From CAYNHF01 sp964397045 (GTDB lineage: Bacteria > Actinomycetota > Acidimicrobiia > Spongiisociales > UBA5794): a stretch of DNA of 62,935 nt. Of this stretch, positions 56,856 through 62,935 are shown piece after piece. The translations under genes were made by a program, and so were the position numbers. Where the stretch lies: contig CAYNHF010000044.1 of the NCBI GenBank assembly GCA_964397045.1, positions 1 through 62,935 on the forward strand, given 5' to 3'. The notes below the pieces were generated by a model that made no database searches, was not told the origin of the DNA, and saw only the letters and a program-made list of their open reading frames with translations. Within the stretch, counting starts at the first letter, position 1. The number at the start of each line of letters is the position of its first letter.

Positions 56856-58559
56856 TCACCGGCGATGGATCTGAATCCCTCGGCCCTTGATCGGCAACCC
56901 TGCGGCCGGTAGCTCCCCACCGTCGTATACGGTCGCGCCACCGCGCACAACGGTGATCCAGAACAGATCCTCCGAAGCACTAGCCCGGCGCTCGTCGGTG
57001 GCGACTGCAATGAAGTCGTACCCCGGCTCGCCGTTGATCCGAGCCGTTCCGGAGAATCGTGCGATCCCGCCGTTGATCAACAACCGGTCGAAGCTCGTGG
57101 CATGCAGCTTCAGGCCCTTGTGGAGCTGGAGCTGGAGGTTGCCGCGTACCCGGCCGGCGTTGTCATATCGCACCACGAACCCGAAGGTGAGCTTGCCCGT
57201 GTGATCCGAATCCTGTACCCAAGCACCCGCAGGTGAGGTCACCCAGCCGCCGCCGGTCACGAAGGTATCCGGATCGAAGACAAAGACCTCACCCACGAAC
57301 GCCCGGTCCGAGGCTCCGTCGTCGTCCCAGACGGTTACCACAATCGTGTAGTTGCCGGGCGCTGCATAGGTATGCGAGGCGGTGGCCGTCCCGGAGCCGG
57401 GAACCTCGCTCACCGCGCCGACCGATCTCAGCCCATCTCCCCAGTCGAACTCAGCTGTGTGGGTGTCCTCGATCCCCTCGTCGATGAAGTCGGCCGTCAC
57501 TGAGAGCGGTTCGGCCATATTCGCCGGACCAGACGCCCCACCAACAGAGGTGATCACGGGTGCCACATTGCGTACGGTCACATCGAAAGAGTCCGCGGCC
57601 TCGAGCATGCCGTCGGATGCAACCACGGTTGCCGCGAAGGCCTCGGGGCCCTCAACCAGCAGCTGGGACCAGCTCCACGTTCCGCCCCCTTCATCGCTGA
57701 ATCCGCCGCACGACCCGACACAAGACAGCGTGAGCGAGTCGCCATCCAGGTCGACGAACGTGCCGTTGGTAGAACCGACCTGCCCTTCGTCGACGACAAC
57801 GTCCGCGGCGGCGGTCGCGACCTCGGGCGGCTGATTGAGTGGTTCGAAGGTGATCGCGGCTGCCCGCATCTGGGGCTGTGAGAAGTTGTAGAGGGCAAAC
57901 GGCCCGGAGGGAAACGCACCCGTGACGTCGATCTCGAGACCTCCATCAACCCATACGAGAAGCCGATCGCTTTGGTACTCGATCACAAAGTCGTAGGTGG
58001 TCGCGTCGACCCAGCCGGTGGCTCCGAGCGTGGCGCCGCGGGCGAGTTCGGCAAGGCCGGCCGATGGCGTGATCAGCTCATCGATGTGTCCCCAGAACTC
58101 GTTCAGGTTGGGCACCCCGGTGACGCGTGAAACGGCGAGGCCGACGTGCGCAGTGGTCGGTCCCTCCCCTCCGAACCACGAGAAGTTCTGGTCCTGCTGG
58201 CGCCAGTCCATCAAAAGATAGTCCGCAGCCGGGTCGGACTCTTGTCCCGCGACGAACCCGAGCGCGACACCGAAGTAGTCATTGTCGCCGACGGGAGTTG
58301 TGAAACTGGCCCGGATGCGCTGGCCGGTGGCCTCCTGGGACGAGACAAGCAGTGTGGGAGCTCCGTTGACGGTCTGTATCACCTCAGTACCCGCCGCATC
58401 GACAACCCACATTCCCGGAGTGGTGACCGCAGACCCGTCACCGGGATACGACACTGCCTGCCAGGCAGCGAGATCAGCCGCGGTGGCGGCCAGGGCCACT
58501 CCTGCACTGAGCACGAGGGTCAAGCTGACGCCGACGAGAAGCGAGGGTCGAATGCGCAT
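56856..58559 (-). CDS. Secreted multidomain protein with PKD-like repeats
   Basis: The 567-residue protein has a signal peptide (IRPSLLVGVSLTLVLSAGVALA). The first ~215 residues resemble a thrombospondin C-terminal or lectin-like domain (YFGVALGFVAGQESDPAADYLLMDW, VWVDGGLEIDVTGAFPSGPFALYNFSQ). An Ig/cadherin-like domain with VDLDGDSLTLSC follows, then a PKD domain (TAEFDWGDGLRSVGAVSEVPG, TYAAPGNYTIVVTVWDDDGA). The last ~120 residues begin TGGGWVTSPAGAW and contain GKLTFGFVVRYDNAGRVRGN, a module seen in other actinobacterial surface proteins. GGAGG precedes the ATG at 58559. No sorting signal or anchor is visible. Confidence 0.85.
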   Translation of the reverse strand: MRIRPSLLVGVSLTLVLSAGVALAATAADLAAWQAVSYPGDGSAVTTPGMWVVDAAGTEVIQTVNGAPTLLVSSQEATGQRIRASFTTPVGDNDYFGVALGFVAGQESDPAADYLLMDWRQQDQNFSWFGGEGPTTAHVGLAVSRVTGVPNLNEFWGHIDELITPSAGLAELARGATLGATGWVDATTYDFVIEYQSDRLLVWVDGGLEIDVTGAFPSGPFALYNFSQPQMRAAAITFEPLNQPPEVATAAADVVVDEGQVGSTNGTFVDLDGDSLTLSCVGSCGGFSDEGGGTWSWSQLLVEGPEAFAATVVASDGMLEAADSFDVTVRNVAPVITSVGGASGPANMAEPLSVTADFIDEGIEDTHTAEFDWGDGLRSVGAVSEVPGSGTATASHTYAAPGNYTIVVTVWDDDGASDRAFVGEVFVFDPDTFVTGGGWVTSPAGAWVQDSDHTGKLTFGFVVRYDNAGRVRGNLQLQLHKGLKLHATSFDRLLINGGIARFSGTARINGEPGYDFIAVATDERRASASEDLFWITVVRGGATVYDGGELPAAGLPIKGRGIQIHRR

Positions 58560-58709
58560 GGGTGGTACCTCCACGCACGACCACTAACCGTAGCTACAAG
58601 ACTACCCAACGTTGCGGCGTTTGGCCAGACCCGAATCGTCCAGCAGCCACCGTGAGGACCGACCACCCCAGCCTGGTCCTCGCTTTGGAGCGTGTCGCGG
58701 CGGCTGGTG

Positions 58710-59183
58710 TCACTCGGCGGGTTTGGATACGTCCGCCACGTCCGCCTCGAGCGCACCGATCAGAGAGGTGGCGTCGATGCGGACCGACACCCCGTGCGCC
58801 CCGCCCCCGATGGAGACGTCCTCCTTGGCTGCAATCGTCCCGTCGATGATGACCGGCAACGCGGTCGCGGCGCCAAACGGGGTGATTGCGCCGCGTTCGT
58901 AACCGGTCACCGCCCTGGCCTCGTCCGCATCGGGAAGGGACAATCTGCGGACGTTGAGCGCAGCGCGCAGCTTTGCCCAATCGATGACGCGGTCGCCGGC
59001 GAGCACCACAAACACGTGATCATCTTCCCCGCGCCGCACGACCAGTGTCTTCAGGATCGACCCGACCGGGACACCACGTAGCAGCGCGGCCTCCCCGATG
59101 CTGCCCGCAGGCTTGGTTCGGGTGACCTCGTACGTCAGGTCGGTGCCGGCCAACACCTCGAGCGCCGGCGTGTCAGTCACCAT
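58710..59183 (-). CDS. ybaK: YbaK/ProX-family Cys-tRNA(Pro) deacylase-like protein
   Basis: The 157-residue protein is a YbaK/EbsC domain: ILKTLVVRRGEDDHVFVVLAGDRVIDWAKLRAAL carries the conserved Lys of the active site. VTGYERGAITPFGAATALPVIID is the Gly/Pro loop, and GVSVRIDATSLIGAL closes the domain. Family members deacylate mischarged Cys-tRNA(Pro) and related tRNAs. A putative 35-codon gene precedes and overlaps it by a few bases. It is transcribed leftward. Confidence 0.9.
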   Translation of the reverse strand: MVTDTPALEVLAGTDLTYEVTRTKPAGSIGEAALLRGVPVGSILKTLVVRRGEDDHVFVVLAGDRVIDWAKLRAALNVRRLSLPDADEARAVTGYERGAITPFGAATALPVIIDGTIAAKEDVSIGGGAHGVSVRIDATSLIGALEADVADVSKPAE

Positions 59184-59284
59184 TCGCCGCCCTCGGCTCG
59201 GTCGCGATAGCGAAGGACGTCTTCCGTGACTTTGGGCTCAGGTAACGCGACGTCAGGGGGCGGGCTCCCAAAGACTGTCCGCAA
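59177..59284 (-). CDS. Candidate 35-residue small protein overlapping ybaK
   Basis: A TTG at 59284 with GAGGAG five bases upstream opens a 35-codon frame (start RTVFGSPPPDVALPEP, then KVTEDVLRYRDRAEGGEW). Its stop lies a few bases inside the ybaK start region. The strong ribosome site, tight overlap and protein-like charge pattern support a coupled leader or small protein. It is too short for similarity claims. Confidence 0.45.
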   Translation of the reverse strand: MRTVFGSPPPDVALPEPKVTEDVLRYRDRAEGGEW

Positions 59285-59358
59285 GAGTTCTCCTCGATCA
59301 ATGGTCTCCGGGGAGACTACCGACCCGACCGCTCCCGGCGCTGTGCCACAATCCCCTC

Positions 59359-60579
59359 GTGATCGAACTGACCCCTAACGACATTGCACACGGTGGCGAA
59401 GCGGTGGCCCGCCTCGACGGAAAGGCTCACTTCATCGCGGGAGCGATCCCCGGCGAACGGATTTCGGGCGACATCACCCTCGACAAGGGCTCCTGGGCCC
59501 GGGTTGAACTGCGTGAAGTGCTCGAACCGTCTCCAGAGCGGGTGGACGCTCCTTGCCCTCACTTCGAGCGGTGCGGCGGCTGCCAATGGCAGTTCGCCGA
59601 CTACCAGGCGCAGCTCCGCTGGAAGGAGTCCATCGTGCGGGGTCAGCTGGAACACATCGGAAGACTCCGCGACCCCGACGTGGGTGAAACCGTACCTGCC
59701 TCCGAACCGTACGCGTACCGGAACCGGATGGACTTTCGGGTCTCCGCAGGGCAACCCGCGTTGTACCAGCGGCGCTCCAAGCAGCTGGTTCCGCTCGACA
59801 CCTGTCTCCTCCTCCAGCCGAGCCTGGCGGATCTATTCGAGCGGCTCGGGGACCTGAGTGGCGTGAAGCGCATCACCATTCGGAGCAGCGCCACGACCGG
59901 AGATCAGCTGGTGGTGGTGGGTGGCGAGGTGCCGCAGCAGGCCGAGGAATGGGGCGCGAGCGTGGTCAGGCGGCAGGGGCGTCACACCGAGACTGTGATC
60001 GGTTCCGGCAGGATCCATGAAGTGATTGAGGAGGAGGACTTCAGGATCACCGCGGACGCGTTCTTCCAGAACAACACGGCAGGTGCCATGACCCTCGTGG
60101 AACTGGTCACCCAGGCATTAGAGCTGCGGCCGGACGAGACCCTGCTCGATGCCTATGCGGGCGGCGGCCTGTTCGCCGCCACGGTGGGACGGGCCGCGGC
60201 GCGGGTGATTGCGGTAGAGAGCTCGGGCATCGCGGTGGCGGATCTGCGGCGCAACCTGAAGCAGAGCCCGCTCACCGACTTCCGCGTGGTCAAGGGTGAT
60301 GTGGTGCGGGAGGTCCCCGGCCTGGACGAATACTGGAATGCCGCCATTGTGGACCCGCCGCGCACCGGCCTAGGCCAGGATGGCGTGGACGCCGTCACCG
60401 CGGCGACGCCTCGCGTGGTCGTCTACGTCGCCTGCGACCCGGCCAGCCTCGCCCGCGACGCCCGGTTGCTCCGTGAAGCAGGGTACGTGCTCGACACCGC
60501 GGTCCCGATCGACTTGTTTCCGCAGACGTACCACGTCGAGGCGGTTGCCCGCTTCCTGCTCGTTGGCGCTGAGGCGTAG
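59359..60579 (+). CDS. TrmA/RumA-family RNA (uracil-5)-methyltransferase
   Basis: The 406-residue protein has an N-terminal TRAM-like OB region (IELTPNDIAHGGEAVARLDGK). Four cysteines for an iron-sulfur cluster follow (CPHFERCGGC and a later Cys in LDTCLLL). The SAM-binding domain reads LLDAYAGGGLFAATVGRAA, and the catalytic end IVDPPRTGLG then VYVACDPASLARD carries the nucleophilic Cys in ACDP. It methylates uridine in rRNA or tRNA. Which site is not readable. The start is GTG with weak ribosome site. It is divergent from ybaK and convergent with the next gene. Confidence 0.92.
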   Translation: MIELTPNDIAHGGEAVARLDGKAHFIAGAIPGERISGDITLDKGSWARVELREVLEPSPERVDAPCPHFERCGGCQWQFADYQAQLRWKESIVRGQLEHIGRLRDPDVGETVPASEPYAYRNRMDFRVSAGQPALYQRRSKQLVPLDTCLLLQPSLADLFERLGDLSGVKRITIRSSATTGDQLVVVGGEVPQQAEEWGASVVRRQGRHTETVIGSGRIHEVIEEEDFRITADAFFQNNTAGAMTLVELVTQALELRPDETLLDAYAGGGLFAATVGRAAARVIAVESSGIAVADLRRNLKQSPLTDFRVVKGDVVREVPGLDEYWNAAIVDPPRTGLGQDGVDAVTAATPRVVVYVACDPASLARDARLLREAGYVLDTAVPIDLFPQTYHVEAVARFLLVGAEA

Positions 60580-60581
60580 TC

Positions 60582-60616
60582 GAGGTTGGGGGCCGAACTT
60601 GCCGGCCCCCAACCTC
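60582..60616. terminator. Strong bidirectional terminator hairpin
   Basis: GAGGTTGGGGGCC (60582-60594) and GGCCCCCAACCTC (60604-60616) are perfect 13-bp arms with a 9-nt loop, between the converging methyltransferase and secreted-protein genes. Confidence 0.8.
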
Positions 60617-60621
60617 TCCCC

Positions 60622-62935
60622 CTATTTGAGCTTGCCGAGGAGGCGCACCGAGTCACATCCGTGGATCGGAATCCCGGAAAGTGTCTCGCCGACGAGACAC
60701 GCCTCGGTGTCTCCGGCAATGAAGCCGATATCGCGAATGACATAGTGGCTCACCAGATCCATGAACCCGTCATCGTTGACATCCTGGAGGTGATCCAGAT
60801 ATGTGCCGGGGTTCGACAGATCGTGAGCGGCTGATGCCAGATCGCGGCCGAACTGCAACGTCGTCACATCAATAGTCAACACGTCGAAGTCGTCGCTCCC
60901 CAACACTGCCACCGGGACGACCCCTGTGGAGCGCTTGAGGTTGATCGAGTTCGGGTAGCTGCCCGGCTTGATGTCGATGTCGACTTCGATGATCGCCGGC
61001 TGCACCCGGACGTCCGAGAGCACCGGACTCTCTCCGCCCGGGCTCGCCTTGAGCGTCGCCCGCACCTCGATGTAGCGCCCGAACGACGAGAAGAGTTCGC
61101 CAGTCACAACCGGAATGAACAGTGCGCCTCCGAGTCCGGCCTCGCTATCTGCGGTGCGAATCTCGACGACGATCTCCGTTCCAGCTGGTTCGTTCGCTTC
61201 AGGCTCAGTGTTCCAGGTGACGCGACCCCACTCGAACCCGGTTTCGCCGGAATCCTGGATCACGGTCCAGAATCCCTGCGGTGAGGTCGAGCCAACGACT
61301 ACGGCGCCGGTCATGTCGCTGTAGTTGTAGGGAGCCGCTTCGTCACCCAGGTCGACCGTGAGGTCGACGGCACCGAGACCGTCCAGCCCTGCAGTCGGAT
61401 CGACCCGAACCGTGTTGTCGGAGCCCTGATTGGTCACCCAGACCTTGCCGGCGGCGTCGACGGCAACTCCGGTCGGGCTGTTACCCGTGTCGATCACCGT
61501 GAGGACGTTGCCGTCGTTGTCGAGACGGGTCACCGTTCCGGTACCGCTGTTGGCAACCCACACGTGATTGTCGATCGGGGTCACCGCCAGCCCGCGGTTC
61601 TGCCGGATTTCAGGGCCGAAGTTCCGGGTGGTGGCGTCGCCGTCGTCGTCGAACTCCTCGACATTGACGGACGTCTCGTCGGTGATGTCGAATACTGGGT
61701 TGCCGTCTTGTCCGACCGAGAAATCGGCGACCCAGTTCCCACTCGAATCCGCCTGCACGAAGCGATCCGACCAGTCACCGAAGAGGCCGGCGCTCACGTG
61801 GACGTCAGCTCCTGGCTCGGCCGTCCCCATGATGGTGTCTGCCGCAGTGTCGATGTTCGTGACATCGACACCGGTAACGACGTGAATCTTCGTCGTCTCA
61901 CCGTCGGTCACCGTCACATAGTGTCCGATCACGATGTCGTAGCCGACGTTGGTGCCGAAGTTGCCCCAGTCATCGGTATCGGCCGATTCGCGATGGTCCC
62001 ATCCGTTGCCAAGATTGCCGTCGGCGTCGATGTAGATGGTGACCGTCGCATTGCGTAGCCACCCGTCGCCCGAGACTTCCTCGCTCTCGGGCCCAACCCG
62101 GAAGCGCGGTACGCGCCACCAGGTCTGGGTGACGTCGAAGTCGTCATCGAACTGGTTCGCACCGACTTCCGAGGTGGGAACAATGTCTGCGATCCCTTCT
62201 CCCTCGCCGGCCAACGTCGAGAAATCGGCTGACCACTCGCCCGAGCCATCCGCCGTCACCGTCCTCCAGGAATGGTCTACCCCGTGGACATTGACCTCAA
62301 TTCGGGCACCGGGATCAGCGGTCCCAAACACCTCATCGGTGTCGAAGTCGACGTCGGTGATGAACAGATCAAATACCTCGTGGGTTTTCGTTGTCGTGCC
62401 GTCGGACACCTTGACCACATGGCCTCGCAGCACGTCGAATGTGCCCTGGAGCTGGACCCAGAAGTCGCCAGAATCGTCGGTCATGGTGGAGTCACTGAAG
62501 AGTTCGGTGCCGGAGCCATCCTCAATGATCAGCGACAACGAAACACCGGGATCCCACACCTGCCAGGCCCCCACGGCGTCATCGTCCGGATGCACCTGGA
62601 TCGAAGGGCTTGCCCACCAGACACCGGTGGAATCACCGTCATCGTCCGACTGCTGTGACCCACCGTCTGACGCATAGGTCAGATCGGCAACCCCGGAGAA
62701 GTCTGCGACCCAGTTACCGGAGCCATCGGCCGTGGCGAACGCATCACCACCGCTGTGCACCCACACGTATACCTCGGTGCCTGCGTCCGCGGTTCCGAAC
62801 ACGGTGTCGGCGGTGACGTCGACCCCGTCCACGAACAGGTCCATCACGGTATGGGTCTTGGTGGTGGTCCCATCCGACACCGTGACCACATGGCCCCGCT
62901 CCAGATCGAACGTCCCCTGGAAGTTGAAGTTGAAG
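60622..62935 (-). CDS. Large repetitive secreted protein, N-terminus outside window
   Basis: The open frame runs past 62889 to the window edge, so the gene is 5'-partial (about 770 residues seen). Three modules of ~160 residues repeat: HVVxVSDGTTTKTHxV, DTVFGTADPG and TADGSGNWVADFS, separated by acidic DDDGD-type loops. Two NHL/YVTN-like blades follow (HVWVANSGTGTVTRLDNDGN, KVWVTNQGSDNTVRVDP), a beta-sandwich and a C-terminal domain opening VDIDIKPGSYPNSINLKRS with VNDDGFMDLVSHY. The last type ends many secreted proteins in environmental bacteria. It is an extracellular, likely surface or adhesive protein. Confidence 0.82.
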   Translation of the reverse strand, partial: FNFNFQGTFDLERGHVVTVSDGTTTKTHTVMDLFVDGVDVTADTVFGTADAGTEVYVWVHSGGDAFATADGSGNWVADFSGVADLTYASDGGSQQSDDDGDSTGVWWASPSIQVHPDDDAVGAWQVWDPGVSLSLIIEDGSGTELFSDSTMTDDSGDFWVQLQGTFDVLRGHVVKVSDGTTTKTHEVFDLFITDVDFDTDEVFGTADPGARIEVNVHGVDHSWRTVTADGSGEWSADFSTLAGEGEGIADIVPTSEVGANQFDDDFDVTQTWWRVPRFRVGPESEEVSGDGWLRNATVTIYIDADGNLGNGWDHRESADTDDWGNFGTNVGYDIVIGHYVTVTDGETTKIHVVTGVDVTNIDTAADTIMGTAEPGADVHVSAGLFGDWSDRFVQADSSGNWVADFSVGQDGNPVFDITDETSVNVEEFDDDGDATTRNFGPEIRQNRGLAVTPIDNHVWVANSGTGTVTRLDNDGNVLTVIDTGNSPTGVAVDAAGKVWVTNQGSDNTVRVDPTAGLDGLGAVDLTVDLGDEAAPYNYSDMTGAVVVGSTSPQGFWTVIQDSGETGFEWGRVTWNTEPEANEPAGTEIVVEIRTADSEAGLGGALFIPVVTGELFSSFGRYIEVRATLKASPGGESPVLSDVRVQPAIIEVDIDIKPGSYPNSINLKRSTGVVPVAVLGSDDFDVLTIDVTTLQFGRDLASAAHDLSNPGTYLDHLQDVNDDGFMDLVSHYVIRDIGFIAGDTEACLVGETLSGIPIHGCDSVRLLGKLK

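Noticed and set aside
1..62935. CRISPR array
   Set aside because: No regularly spaced identical repeats of 25-40 bp with unique spacers were seen; the only exact repeat of that size is the 33-bp pair 720 bp apart.

Overview
The window is about 63 kb of high-GC bacterial DNA with dense ATGA-type gene overlaps, GTG and TTG starts, and secreted proteins with long Thr/Pro linkers. It holds a SipW-dependent secretion operon, a PspC histidine kinase, an ECF sigma/RskA pair and DUF3105. Together these suggest an actinobacterium, perhaps of the Acidimicrobiia type. The phylum is an inference and the class a guess. No rRNA or housekeeping marker is present to settle it.

Positions 1 to about 8.3 kb are an accessory island. 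It carries an IS110-family element, small hypothetical genes, a GIY-YIG protein, a truncated Mrr/helicase-type fragment, a lone HK97-fold phage major capsid protein and a lipoprotein gene between two 33-bp direct repeats. Close to helically phased repeats, it ends at the 3' end of a tRNA-Val(TAC) gene, the classic landing site of integrative elements. No integrase remains.

From 8.5 to 13.4 kb, a leftward operon encodes three proteins with SipW/TasA-type N-termini, a multi-spanning SipW-like signal peptidase and a fourth secreted protein with a Thr-rich stalk: a self-contained surface-fibre export unit. A membrane-fused spermidine synthase-like gene diverges from it. The 15.3-18.6 kb block ends in a gene that is interrupted only by an in-frame UGA. 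The UGA is followed by a hairpin with a GGUC apical loop, so it is read here as a selenocysteine-containing GrdB-like reductase, translationally coupled to a CoA-binding protein.

From 18.7 to 24.5 kb lies a surface-glycan cluster: phosphoglycosyl transferase, sulfotransferase, FemAB-like acyltransferase, DegT aminotransferase and CapD-like dehydratase. From 24.8 to 31.5 kb come paired membrane paralogs, a disordered repeat protein, and divergent PspC proteins, one of them a histidine kinase with its LuxR regulator. From 31.6 to 39.4 kb are membrane proteins, an acyl-CoA dehydrogenase, an orphan E2 acyltransferase, an FAD oxidase and DUF3105/DUF7144 proteins.

From 40.3 to 48.1 kb, an ECF sigma/anti-sigma pair diverges from a CarH/LitR-type B12 regulator. 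Next to them are a cyclopropane-synthase-like methyltransferase, DUF1365, an FAD amine-oxidase-like enzyme, an SDR and two SRPBCC proteins. This is read as a light or photo-oxidative-stress lipid-modification regulon. From 48.2 to 62.9 kb are a cyclase-ATPase-TPR regulator that appears to start at AUC, a GT2/HEAT/receiver group, malic enzyme, large secreted PKD and repeat proteins, a Cys-tRNA(Pro) deacylase and a TrmA/RumA methyltransferase. The window ends inside a large repetitive secreted protein.
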